Shown here piece after piece: positions 28,596 to 37,265 of a stretch of 64,000 bases of DNA. The DNA comes from an uncultured Pseudomonadota bacterium. Lineage in GTDB: Bacteria > Pseudomonadota > Gammaproteobacteria > Steroidobacterales > Steroidobacteraceae. The position numbers and the translations under genes were made by a program. The stretch covers positions 1 to 64,000 of the forward strand of contig CAIYLH010000079.1 in the NCBI GenBank assembly GCA_903927005.1, in the 5' to 3' direction. The notes under the pieces were generated by a model. It did no database searches, was not told where the DNA came from, and saw only the letters and a list, made by a program, of their open reading frames with translations. Numbering within the stretch: position 1 is the stretch's first letter; each line of letters starts with the position of its first letter.

Positions 28596-30400
28596 ACGAC
28601 TTCGTCATCAAGTTCGCCAACGTCAACGGGACGGGCTCGGCAAGCGCGAACACGCTGATGATGAAGGCCATCTTCCGGATGGGCGTGCCGGTCACCGGCA
28701 AGAACTACTTCCCGTCGAACATCCAGGGCCTGCCCACGTGGTATGAGATCCGGGTCTGCGGCGACGGCCACATGGCCCGTGGCAGCCACGTCGATCTGAT
28801 GCTTGCCATGAACATCGAGACCTACGCGCGCGACGTGCGTGAGGTCCGGCCGGGCGGCTTCCTGCTGTACGACTCGACCTGGCCGCGCAGCGCGCTGCTG
28901 GAACGCAGCGACATCACGGTGCTCGGCGTACCGCTAGCGAAGCTCTGCAACGAGAACTTCGACGGTGTGCGTAACCGCATTCTGATGAAGAACATCTGTT
29001 ATGCGGGCGTCGTGGCCGCACTGCTGAACATCGAGCCGGAGGTCATCAGCGCGCTGGTCACCGAGCAGTACGCGAGCAAGCCAAAGCTGGTCGATGCCAA
29101 CATGAAGGCCATCGATCTGGGCTACCGCTACGCCAAAGAACACCTGCCCTGCCCTCTGCCGCTGCGCGTGACCCGGATGGACAAGACCGCCGGTCACGTC
29201 CTGATCGACGGCAACACCGCCGCAGGACTGGGCTGTGTATACGCCGGCGCCACAGTCGGCGCCTGGTACCCGATTACTCCATCCACCGGACTGATGGACG
29301 CGTTCAAGGGCTTCTGCGAACGCATGCGCGTGGATCCCGAGACGCACGAGCGCAACTTCATCGTGCTGCAAGCAGAAGACGAGCTCGCCGCGATAGGCAT
29401 GGTCATCGGCGCCTCGTGGAACGGCGCCAGAGCGTTTACCCCGACCAGTGGCCCGGGCATCTCGCTGATGAACGAGTTCATTGGCCTTGCGTACTACTCC
29501 GAGGTTCCCGCCGTGATCTTCGACGTGCAGCGCGTGGGCCCGTCCACCGGCATGCCGACGCGCACCCAGCAGTGCGACCTGATGCTGTGCGCGTATGCCT
29601 CGCACGGTGACACCCGGCATGTGCTGCTGTTCCCGGCAAACCCCTCCGAATGCTTCACGCTCGCCGTCACTGCCTTCGATCTGGCCGAGCGCCTGCAGAC
29701 GCCGGTATTCGTGCTCTCCGACCTCGATATCGGCATGAACGACTGGATGGTGCCCGAGCTCAAGTGGGACGACGCCTACCAGCCCGACCGTGGCAAGGTG
29801 CTCACTGCCGAGCAGGTCGACGCACTGCCGAAATTCCAGCGCTACGTTGACCGCGATGGCGATGCGATTCCGTACCGCACCCTGCCCGGCGAGAACCCCA
29901 AAGGCGCGTACTTCACACGTGGCTCGGGCCACAACCAATACGGCGGCTACACCGAAGACTCGGCTGAGTACCAGGAAGTGGTAGACCGGCTGACGCGCAA
30001 GTTCGCCACCGCCAAGACGCTGGTGCCGGCACCGATCCTAGAGGGCCCCGGCGATCGCGAGATCGGGATCCTGAGCCTCGGCAGCTGCGACGGGGCGATC
30101 CGCGAGGCGCTGGTGCGACTCGCGGCGCTAGGCACAGAGGTGGACTACCTGCGCGTGCTGGCCTTCCCGTTCGGCGAGGCGGTCGAGTCGTTCCTCGCCA
30201 GCCACACGAGCATCCTGGTCATCGAGCAGAACCGCGACGCCCAACTCAAGGCGCTGCTGACGCTGGAGACCGCGGTCGAGAAGCACAAGCTCGTCCCGAT
30301 CCTGCATTACGACGGCATGCCCATGACTGCCGACTTCGTCACCGACGCCGTGCTCGACGCACTCGGCCGCAGCACCCGCCGCGCCGCTGTCGCCGGCTAG
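28562..30400 (+). CDS. korA: 2-oxoacid:acceptor oxidoreductase, fused gamma-alpha subunit (KorA-type)
   Basis: The 612-residue protein begins with the gamma domain (NGTGSASANTLMMKAIFRMG, then GLPTWYEIRVCG) and continues into the alpha domain with GLGCVYAGATVGAWYPITPS, AIGMVIGASWNGARAFTPTS and GLAYYSEVPAVIFDVQRVGP. That is the fused arrangement of many 2-oxoglutarate:ferredoxin oxidoreductases. It pairs with the thiamine-binding beta subunit next door to decarboxylate a 2-oxoacid to its acyl-CoA. 2-Oxoglutarate is the usual substrate for this subunit type, but this is inferred from family resemblance. The ATG at 28562 lies inside the end of the preceding gene. Confidence 0.85.
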   Translation: MRTASDAQERLNDFVIKFANVNGTGSASANTLMMKAIFRMGVPVTGKNYFPSNIQGLPTWYEIRVCGDGHMARGSHVDLMLAMNIETYARDVREVRPGGFLLYDSTWPRSALLERSDITVLGVPLAKLCNENFDGVRNRILMKNICYAGVVAALLNIEPEVISALVTEQYASKPKLVDANMKAIDLGYRYAKEHLPCPLPLRVTRMDKTAGHVLIDGNTAAGLGCVYAGATVGAWYPITPSTGLMDAFKGFCERMRVDPETHERNFIVLQAEDELAAIGMVIGASWNGARAFTPTSGPGISLMNEFIGLAYYSEVPAVIFDVQRVGPSTGMPTRTQQCDLMLCAYASHGDTRHVLLFPANPSECFTLAVTAFDLAERLQTPVFVLSDLDIGMNDWMVPELKWDDAYQPDRGKVLTAEQVDALPKFQRYVDRDGDAIPYRTLPGENPKGAYFTRGSGHNQYGGYTEDSAEYQEVVDRLTRKFATAKTLVPAPILEGPGDREIGILSLGSCDGAIREALVRLAALGTEVDYLRVLAFPFGEAVESFLASHTSILVIEQNRDAQLKALLTLETAVEKHKLVPILHYDGMPMTADFVTDAVLDALGRSTRRAAVAG

Positions 30401-30413
30401 GAGCCCAGATCCA

Positions 30414-31472
30414 ATGACCTCCATCATCAAGCCCAAGATCGCCCACCCCTCGCTGCCGCGCAACGAGCTGGGCCTCACCCGCCGCGACTACGAAGGCGGC
30501 ATGTCGACGCTGTGCGCAGGCTGTGGCCACGATTCGATCACTGCCGCGATCACCGAGGCCGTCTGGGGCCTGTCGCTGCAGCCCGAGCGGCTGGTCAAGC
30601 TGTCCGGCATCGGCTGCTCGTCCAAGACGACCGCGTACTTCGTCAGCGGCGCCCATGGCTTCAACAGCGTGCACGGTCGCATGCCGTCGATCGCGACCGG
30701 CGCCAACGCCGCCAACCATGCACTCACCTACATCGGCGTCTCCGGCGACGGCGACTCACTGTCCATCGGGCTAGGGCAGCTCGCGCACGCGATCCGCCGC
30801 AACGTCAACATGCTCTACCTGATCGAGAACAATGGCGTCTACGGCCTGACCAAGGGGCAGTTCTCGGCCTCGGCCGACGTCGGCACGAAGTCGAAAAAGG
30901 GCGACGCCAACCAGCAGACGCCCATCGACCCGGCGCTGCTTGCGCTCTCACTCGGCGCCGGCTTCGTCGCCCGTGGCTTCTCTGGCGACAAGCACCAGCT
31001 GGTGCCGCTGATCCAGGCAGGCCTTCGCCATCCCGGCTTCGCCCTGATCGACGTGCTCTCGCCGTGCGTGACCTTCAACGACCATGAAGGCTCCACCAAG
31101 AGCTACGCCTACACCCGCGAGCATTACCATCCGGCTGTCGAGGCGGACTACGTACCGCGAGCCGAGTCGATCACGGTCGACTATTCGCCAGGCGAGTCAC
31201 TGGTGGTGCCGCTGCACGACGGCAGTCAGGTTCGACTGCGTAAGCTCGATCCTGCCTTCGACACACGCGATCGCGCCAAGGCCTACTCCTACATCGACGC
31301 GAAGTTCCGCGAGGGCGAGTACGTGACGGGACTGATCCATGCCGAGGAGGCACCCGAGCACGAGCTGCATGCGGTCAACCACACCGCCGCGATGCCGCTG
31401 AACCGGATGCCGTATGAGCGGCTGAACCCGGGCGCAGCGACGCTCGCAAAGCTGATGGCGCGCTACCGCTGA
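30414..31472 (+). CDS. korB: 2-oxoacid:acceptor oxidoreductase beta subunit (KorB-type, thiamine diphosphate)
   Basis: The 352-residue beta subunit shows the TPP-binding pattern: CAGCGHDSI, GIGCSSKTTAYF, HGRMPSIATGANAANH and SGDGDSLSIGLGQLAHAIRR with NNGVYGLTKGQ completing the metal/diphosphate loop. Cysteines in CAGCG and GIGCSS fit the [4Fe-4S] ligands. It starts 13 bases after korA. Together with the two upstream genes it forms a self-contained module that could replace or complement the NAD-linked 2-oxoglutarate dehydrogenase. Confidence 0.88.
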   Translation: MTSIIKPKIAHPSLPRNELGLTRRDYEGGMSTLCAGCGHDSITAAITEAVWGLSLQPERLVKLSGIGCSSKTTAYFVSGAHGFNSVHGRMPSIATGANAANHALTYIGVSGDGDSLSIGLGQLAHAIRRNVNMLYLIENNGVYGLTKGQFSASADVGTKSKKGDANQQTPIDPALLALSLGAGFVARGFSGDKHQLVPLIQAGLRHPGFALIDVLSPCVTFNDHEGSTKSYAYTREHYHPAVEADYVPRAESITVDYSPGESLVVPLHDGSQVRLRKLDPAFDTRDRAKAYSYIDAKFREGEYVTGLIHAEEAPEHELHAVNHTAAMPLNRMPYERLNPGAATLAKLMARYR

Positions 31473-31496
31473 CCGCCGGCTGAGCCGCTACGGGGG

Positions 31497-31518
31497 GCTG
31501 CCGCTTGATCGCGGCAGC
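31497..31518 (+). terminator. hairpin after korB
   Basis: GCTGCCGC (31497-31504) pairs with GCGGCAGC (31511-31518) around a 6-base loop, 24 bases after the korB stop. No U-tract follows. It sits between korB and the convergent small gene ending at 31535. Confidence 0.5.
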
Positions 31519-31534
31519 CGCGACCCGGCGCCCC

Positions 31535-31744
31535 TTAAGTGCGCCGGCTGCGCTCCCAGTTGGCAATCGCTGTGCGCCCGGCGGGCGTCACCACGGAGCC
31601 GTGGCCGTTATCTGACACATAGCCACGGCGCGACAGCTTGTCAGCCTGCGCTGCCGAGATGCTCGAGGCCGCCAGCCCGCGCTTGGCGCGCTCCTGCAGG
31701 CGCGCGAGCGCCGCCCAGTCATCCGGCGTCATGTAATCGTCCAA
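31535..31744 (-). CDS. small protein with winged-helix-like end
   Basis: AGGAGG at 31754-31749 is followed four bases later by TTG 31744, in frame, giving 69 residues; an ATG at 31732 is 16 bases from this site and would give 65. The start is therefore probably TTG. The body has two helices, then LSRRGYVSDNGHGSVVTPAG, which resembles the wing of small winged-helix DNA-binding proteins (L-x-x-RGYV...VTPAGR). I do not recognise a named family. It converges on korB. Confidence 0.5.
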   Translation of the reverse strand: MDDYMTPDDWAALARLQERAKRGLAASSISAAQADKLSRRGYVSDNGHGSVVTPAGRTAIANWERSRRT

Positions 31745-31778
31745 GCATCCTCCTAAGATGGCCGCGGCCAGGCTGGTG

Positions 31779-32213
31779 TCAGGGAGACGGCTTATCGTCG
31801 CCGCGCGAAGCAAAATCGCAAATAAAGGACATCAGGGCATCCTCGATGCTGCCCGGACGGGGGGGCGACCACTTCGGGTTGCCCGGATCGCCGTGCTCGG
31901 TGAATGCAGCCGCACCGAGCCATTGCGGGTCGATGTACCAGTCGTAGGCAATCTCGGCGGAGCGCCCGCCGCGGCAGTCGAACAGCCGGAGCGTCCGGCC
32001 GGAGCGATAGTCCGCCCCGCTGCTCGGAAGCAGGTTGTGGTCGGCTGAAAAGCGAAACCAGGCCTGAATACCCTGCCGGGCCGGCTGGATAGCACTCTTG
32101 TCGACCTGCCAGACCGTTCCGGCACTACTGTGGATCACATCGACCCACTCCTCGGCCGCCACGACCGGACTCGCTACCAGCGCTCCCAGCAGCGCCCATG
32201 ACGCGATATGCAT
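31779..32213 (-). CDS. surface-adhesin-E-like exported protein
   Basis: The start at ATG 32213 (GGAGGG upstream) gives 144 residues with a signal peptide (about 1-20). The mature chain, WVDVIHSSAGTVWQVDKSAI, AWFRFSADHN and TLRLFDCRGGRSAEIAYDWY, matches the beta-sandwich family named surface-adhesin protein E, in which a substrate sentence such as W..I....VD..S....W......Y......YDCA....A...YD recurs. These are small envelope proteins of largely unknown function. Its start lies about 170 bases from the divergent helicase gene. Confidence 0.55.
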   Translation of the reverse strand: MHIASWALLGALVASPVVAAEEWVDVIHSSAGTVWQVDKSAIQPARQGIQAWFRFSADHNLLPSSGADYRSGRTLRLFDCRGGRSAEIAYDWYIDPQWLGAAAFTEHGDPGNPKWSPPRPGSIEDALMSFICDFASRGDDKPSP

Positions 32214-32383
32214 GCCCTCCCTCCTCGACAGCCGGCCCCGCCGGCCCTCCGGAAGCAGCATAGCCTTCGGCACGCGCCCCGGCCAAGCCGCGCAGTGCCC
32301 GCAGCCGGCTGCGTATTAGCCGGGGCGCCGAGGCCGCCACTAGGCTAGACTCCGCGGCCCCCCCCCGATTGAAGGCGACGGCC

Positions 32384-34087
32384 GTGACTAACAAAGCGCC
32401 CGATGCGCCAAAGACATTTTCCGAGCTTGGACTGAGCGCCCCGCTACTGGCGGCGCTGTCCGATGTCGGCTACGAATCCCCCTCGCCAATCCAGGCGGCG
32501 ACGATCCCGATCATGCTGACCGGTCAGGACCTGCTCGGCCAGGCCCAGACCGGCACCGGCAAGACCGCGGCGTTCGCGCTGCCGATCCTGTCGATGCTCG
32601 ACCTCGCGCGGCGCGAGCCACAGGCGCTGGTGATGGTCCCGACCCGGGAGCTGGCGATTCAGGTGGCCGAGGCGTTCCAGAAGTACGCCAGCCACCTGCC
32701 CGGCTTCCACGTCCTGCCAATCTACGGCGGCCAGAGCTACACCCCGCAGCTCAACGCGCTGCGTCGCGGCCCGCATGTGATCGTCGGCACCCCCGGCCGG
32801 ATCATGGATCACCTCGAGCGCAAGACGCTCAGTCTCGCGACCATCAGCATGGTTGTCCTCGATGAAGCGGACGAGATGCTGCAGATGGGCTTCGTCGACG
32901 CGATCGACCAGATCCTCGGCCAGGTCCCGCCGGAACGGCAGGTAGTGCTGTACTCGGCGACGATGGCGCCGTCGATCCGCCGCATCGCGCAGCGCCAGAT
33001 GCGCTCGCCGAAGGAAGTGACGATCCGCTCAAGCACGACCACCGCGGCGAACATTCGCCAGCGCTACTGGCTGGTCGCCGGCATGCACAAGCTCGACGCT
33101 CTGACCCGCATTCTCGAGGTCGAGTCATTCGACGCGATGCTGGTGTTCGCCCGCACCAAGCAGGCCACGGTCGAGCTTGCCGAGAAGCTCGAGGCGCGCG
33201 GCTTCTCTGCCGCAGCGCTCAACGGCGACATCCTGCAGGCACAGCGCGAGCGGACGGTCGCGGCGTTGAAGTCCGGCGCGATCGACATCCTGGTCGCAAC
33301 CGATGTCGCCGCCCGCGGCCTCGACGTCGACCGGATCAGCCACGTGGTCAACTTTGACGTGCCCTACGACAGCGAGTCGTACGTGCACCGCATCGGCCGC
33401 ACCGGCCGCGCCGGCCGCAGCGGCGAGGCGATCCTGTTCATCGCGCCGCGTGAGCGCAACATGCTGCGCATCATCGAGCGCGCGACGCGCCAGCCTATCG
33501 AGCAGATGCCACTGCCCTCCGTACACGACGTGAACCGTCGGCGGGTGGAGAAGTTCAAGGAGCGGCTCGCCGCTGCCATGGTCGAGCCCAATCAGGCGGC
33601 GGAATACCGTCCGGTCATCGAGGAATTCGTACGCGAATCCGGCACCGACATTGCCGACGTCGCCGCGGCACTGGCTAGCCTGTTGCAGGGCGACAGCTCG
33701 CTGGCGCTGTCCACACGCAAGGATGCCGACAACACACCGCCCCCGGAGCAGACGCCGTTCGAGCGCATTGCCGCGGTCGCCGAAGGTCCGCGCAAGCGCC
33801 GCAAGCCGGGCTTCGACGAGCAGCAGGCCACCTACCGGCTCGAAATCGGCCGCCGCCACGGCGTACTGCCGGGCAACATCGTCGGTGCGATCGCGCATGA
33901 GGGCGACCTCGACGGCAAGCAGATCAATGGCGTGGACATCCGCGAGGACCACACGCTGGTGCGTCTGCCTGCCGACCTCTCGCCGAAGATCATCGCGAAG
34001 CTGCGGCGCATCAAGATCCGCGGCCAGCAGCTGGACATCGCCAAGCTGCCGGCCAGCGAACTGCCGGGTCGCGAGCGGGACCGCTAG
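32384..34087 (+). CDS. deaD: DEAD-box RNA helicase of DeaD/CsdA type
   Basis: GTG 32384 is preferred over a TTG at 32369 because a GAAGGCG site precedes it; this gives 567 residues. Q motif, motif I AQTGTGKT (about 54-61), PTRELAIQ, TPGR, DEAD (about 160-163), SAT and HRIGRTGRAG are present, making the two RecA-like lobes. The C-terminal DbpA-type RNA-binding domain is visible as YRLEIGRRHGVLPGNIVGAI with GVDIREDHTLVRLP. It remodels ribosomal and messenger RNA, especially in the cold. It is shorter than E. coli DeaD (about 630) and lacks the basic tail. The stop overlaps that of the convergent gene. Confidence 0.9.
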   Translation: MTNKAPDAPKTFSELGLSAPLLAALSDVGYESPSPIQAATIPIMLTGQDLLGQAQTGTGKTAAFALPILSMLDLARREPQALVMVPTRELAIQVAEAFQKYASHLPGFHVLPIYGGQSYTPQLNALRRGPHVIVGTPGRIMDHLERKTLSLATISMVVLDEADEMLQMGFVDAIDQILGQVPPERQVVLYSATMAPSIRRIAQRQMRSPKEVTIRSSTTTAANIRQRYWLVAGMHKLDALTRILEVESFDAMLVFARTKQATVELAEKLEARGFSAAALNGDILQAQRERTVAALKSGAIDILVATDVAARGLDVDRISHVVNFDVPYDSESYVHRIGRTGRAGRSGEAILFIAPRERNMLRIIERATRQPIEQMPLPSVHDVNRRRVEKFKERLAAAMVEPNQAAEYRPVIEEFVRESGTDIADVAAALASLLQGDSSLALSTRKDADNTPPPEQTPFERIAAVAEGPRKRRKPGFDEQQATYRLEIGRRHGVLPGNIVGAIAHEGDLDGKQINGVDIREDHTLVRLPADLSPKIIAKLRRIKIRGQQLDIAKLPASELPGRERDR

Positions 34088-34971
34088 GCGCGCGTGGCCC
34101 AGGCCGCGCGGATCGCATCGGTCGTCTCACCCTGACCATCGGCCCGCCAGCCCGGCGGGCCGAACACCACACCGACGACCTCGCGCAGCGAACGGGCCTG
34201 CGCCAGGTCGTGGCCCATCGACAGCCACTCGTGGAACGCAATCCTCAGCGGGTTGTAGGTCTCTATATTCCTGACCAGGCCGTAGTCCGGCCGGTCATCG
34301 TCGCATTCCGCCTCAAAGGTCCCGAACGCACGGTCCCACACCATCAGCACGCCAGCATAGTTTCGGTCGAGGTAGCGCGGGTTCGAGCCATGGTGCACGC
34401 GATGATGGGACGGCGTGTTGAGCAGGTACTCGACCCACCGCGGCAGCCGGCGCACTGCTTCGGTGTGTAGCCAGAACTGATAGAACAAGTTGAAACCCTG
34501 CTGCGCCAGGATCATCTCTGGCGGGAAGCCGAGCCAGGCCAGCCAGATCCACGGCATCCAGGTGCCGACCACCACCCCTGTCCACGGCTGGCGTACCGCG
34601 GTCGACAGGTTGTACTCGCGCGAGGAGTGGTGATTGACGTGCGCTGCCCACCAGAACCTGCAGCGATGACTGATCCGGTGGAACCAGTAGTAGGTGAAGT
34701 CATCGAGAACAAACAGTAGCGCCCATGCCCAAGCCGCCGACGTGGGAATGACGGCGAGCTTCCAGTGCGAGGCAGCAACCAGCCCGGCGAACATCAGGCC
34801 ATTCATCGCGATATTGACCATCACGTTGCCGACCCGCATCGCGAATGAGGCCAGCGTGTCCCACAACCGGTAGCGGGCCCGGATGACGCCGGCGGCACCC
34901 AGCGACGCTTCCAGCGCCACCGCGGCGATGCGCGCGATTAAGAATGCCTGTAACAGCGTCGGCTTGATCAT
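34084..34971 (-). CDS. sterol desaturase/fatty acid hydroxylase family membrane enzyme
   Basis: From ATG 34971, behind a G-rich site, the protein has 295 residues. The diiron histidine clusters are complete: HRISH (98-102), HVNHH (111-115) and HHRVHH (189-194), set among about four to five membrane helices. Family members hydroxylate, desaturate or cleave lipids and ethers using O2. The substrate is unknown. The stop codon TAG is shared palindromically (CTAG) with that of deaD, so the two convergent transcripts must overlap. Confidence 0.85.
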   Translation of the reverse strand: MIKPTLLQAFLIARIAAVALEASLGAAGVIRARYRLWDTLASFAMRVGNVMVNIAMNGLMFAGLVAASHWKLAVIPTSAAWAWALLFVLDDFTYYWFHRISHRCRFWWAAHVNHHSSREYNLSTAVRQPWTGVVVGTWMPWIWLAWLGFPPEMILAQQGFNLFYQFWLHTEAVRRLPRWVEYLLNTPSHHRVHHGSNPRYLDRNYAGVLMVWDRAFGTFEAECDDDRPDYGLVRNIETYNPLRIAFHEWLSMGHDLAQARSLREVVGVVFGPPGWRADGQGETTDAIRAAWATRA

Positions 34972-35042
34972 GTCCCCCCCTGATTGCCTGCAGTCGCCAC
35001 CGGCCAACGTACCGCTGCGACCCGCCCGGAACTAACCGCCAG

Positions 35043-35720
35043 TTAGAACAGACTCGCTCCAATGTTGATCAGCAGCGCGAGCACTGTCGTATTGAACAGG
35101 TACGCGAGAATGCAGTGCAGCGATCCGACCCGACGCATGGGCTTGGACACGAAGGCGACGTCGGCCGTCTGGCCGGAGGTACCTATCACCGCTGCAAAGT
35201 AGAAGAAGTCGCCGTAGTCGGGCTGCTCCTCACCCGGGAACTGCAGTGCAGGCGTCTGGCGGCGACCGAGCGCGGCGTAGTAGTCGTGCGCGTAGTGCAG
35301 CGCGAACATCACCTGGATGAACGCCCAGGACGTCAGCACCGTGACGCCTGCCAGCGCAACGTGCTCGATCCGCAGCGCGCCGTGCATATCCTTGACCACC
35401 GCAAGCTCGCCCGCGATCGCCGCGAGGCTGGCAATCGAGGCGACCACCACCAGCAGCAGGATCAGTAGCGCGCCCTCGTCCTGAAGCTGGGCGCGCCGGT
35501 GTATGTGGTGGTGACTGGAGCGGGACATCATGACCGCGGCCAGCAGCACGTAAAGACCTGCGCCGGCGTTCCACGCGATCAGGGCGCGGGTCACAAGATG
35601 GGCGGCGATGGAGCTCGGCAACAATGCGCCAACGGCAACCGCCGTCGCGGCCGCGACGAAGAGCCGCGGCCGTGCGCGTAGCTGCCGAAAGAGCCGGGAT
35701 CGCAGCAAGTTCATCGGCAT
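35043..35720 (-). CDS. DUF1345 membrane protein
   Basis: The 225-residue protein has five hydrophobic segments and the DUF1345 signatures HLVTRALIAWNAGAGLYVLL, FALHYAHDYY and DYGDFFYFAAVIGTSGQTAD with VAFVSKPMRR. This family is found in many proteobacteria and has no assigned function. It ends about 70 bases before the lipid hydroxylase gene on the same strand and starts 9 bases after the stop of the repetitive beta-rich protein. Confidence 0.85.
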   Translation of the reverse strand: MPMNLLRSRLFRQLRARPRLFVAAATAVAVGALLPSSIAAHLVTRALIAWNAGAGLYVLLAAVMMSRSSHHHIHRRAQLQDEGALLILLLVVVASIASLAAIAGELAVVKDMHGALRIEHVALAGVTVLTSWAFIQVMFALHYAHDYYAALGRRQTPALQFPGEEQPDYGDFFYFAAVIGTSGQTADVAFVSKPMRRVGSLHCILAYLFNTTVLALLINIGASLF

Positions 35721-35729
35721 CCTCGTGGG

Positions 35730-37265
35730 TCAGTCTGCTGATCGGTCGCTGAAGGCGAACAGATCGGTCTGGTAAGTAAACGACACGCCGGCCACATTCG
35801 CCGCAAAACCGCCACGGCGCGCCTGCAGCCTGCCAATGCTCAGCTGCAGCCCCAGGCCGCTCGCCGCCTGGTAGCCGAGACTGGCGTTGAGTTGGCCGAC
35901 GACCCCTGCGCCCACCTCCACGCCGCCGCCACCGGCGGCGCCCGCCAGCGCCTCGAGCTGCGCATGCACGTGTTGCGACAACGGCAACCGTCCACCGCCG
36001 CCGACCAGCCCGATCATATAGGCGCCATTGCGACCCGAGTAGGCCGCCAATCCCTGCCCGGTCAGAAAAAAGTACGGACTGACGAAGTAGTCAGCCTGCA
36101 CGCCTAGCGTGCCGAACTCCCGGTTCGGACGCGAGCTCCACGCCGTACTCGTGCCTCGATACTGCTGGTCCACCAAGCGGATCCGCACGGTGTGCGCAAC
36201 CGGCTCGCGCGGCGTGCCAGCTGGCGCGTCCTCGCTCGGCCCGAAGCCATGCGCGGCCCGCAGTGTCAGGCCGCGCGCGCCGAAGCTGCCCGACGCCGCC
36301 TTCAAGCGCGTTGCCTCCAGCGTCAGCACGTCGCGACGCGTCACGCGCAACTCAACCCCCACGGCCGCCTGCAGCAGCAGGCCACCGCCGCTATCAACGT
36401 CGCCACCGCCACCAGCGCCAATCGCCGCGCTGCCTTCCAGCGCCAGATGCTCGCTGAGCGAGCGGCGGTAACCGACAGCGCCAAGGATCTGCATGTAGCC
36501 GCTGTTCGCGCCGGAGGCGGCACCCGCAGCCTCGATGCGCGCAAACAGGCCATCACCCATCGCGATGCGCCAGGAAGCGCCGACCAGTCCCAGATTCTGC
36601 TGCGGACCGCCAGCGCCCAGATGCGCGCCGCTATCCGCGCTCAACCATTGGACGTACGCCCCCACCTGCTGCGGGCTCGCCTCGGCAGCGGACAGGTCCA
36701 GGGTCAATGCCGCTGTCGGCTCCACGGGGACATACAGCGAACTGAATCCGTGGCGGTAGCCCACGTACAGTTGCGTTGAAGTGATCCGGCCACCGTTGGG
36801 AAAGTCGACGCGACTGGCGCCGACAGTCACCGCGTCGGTGTATCCGAGCCGGTAGCTCAACCCCAGCGCCTCACGCAACATCAGGCCGCCGCCTGCGAGC
36901 TCATAACCGCCACGCCCACCGCCCGCCGCCACCGACAAACCGGCCTCCAGCGAGAGCGCCTCGCCCAACGGATAGCGGGCCTCACCACCGACCCCAAGCG
37001 TGATGAAGCCCCCGCGGCTGCCGCGCACCGCCGCGTAACTGTCCACGCCCGCCGACAGATATCGACCGAGCTCCCTACGCAGCATGAGCCGCGTGAGACC
37101 CATCGACTCCCCCGCAGGCAGCTGCCACTGCTCAAGCTGCGCACCGAGCGACCAGTCAGCGCGTCCGATCGCCGGCAGCGTCTGCGCCGATGCCTGCGCA
37201 CAGACGAGCAGCATCGCTAGCGCCGCAAAAAGGCATTGAGCGCCACGACACGATAGAACAGTCAT
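35730..37265 (-). CDS. exported beta-rich protein with three internal repeats, outer-membrane candidate
   Basis: The 511-residue protein has a signal peptide (about 1-27, ending ASAQ). It consists largely of Gly-rich alternating beta-strand sequence. I count three related modules of about 95 residues, at roughly 68-160, 238-333 and 398-494, each reading approximately A-x-SG-x-x-G-Y-x-x-x-LG-x-VG, then PL/SL-x-x-x-L-x-LE, a GAGGGG stretch and a closing x-R-x-x-x-x-G-x-F. No named family is recognised. The alternating pattern suggests an outer-membrane barrel or a surface beta-solenoid. It is coupled by ATGA to the upstream serine hydrolase. Confidence 0.55.
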   Translation of the reverse strand: MTVLSCRGAQCLFAALAMLLVCAQASAQTLPAIGRADWSLGAQLEQWQLPAGESMGLTRLMLRRELGRYLSAGVDSYAAVRGSRGGFITLGVGGEARYPLGEALSLEAGLSVAAGGGRGGYELAGGGLMLREALGLSYRLGYTDAVTVGASRVDFPNGGRITSTQLYVGYRHGFSSLYVPVEPTAALTLDLSAAEASPQQVGAYVQWLSADSGAHLGAGGPQQNLGLVGASWRIAMGDGLFARIEAAGAASGANSGYMQILGAVGYRRSLSEHLALEGSAAIGAGGGGDVDSGGGLLLQAAVGVELRVTRRDVLTLEATRLKAASGSFGARGLTLRAAHGFGPSEDAPAGTPREPVAHTVRIRLVDQQYRGTSTAWSSRPNREFGTLGVQADYFVSPYFFLTGQGLAAYSGRNGAYMIGLVGGGGRLPLSQHVHAQLEALAGAAGGGGVEVGAGVVGQLNASLGYQAASGLGLQLSIGRLQARRGGFAANVAGVSFTYQTDLFAFSDRSAD

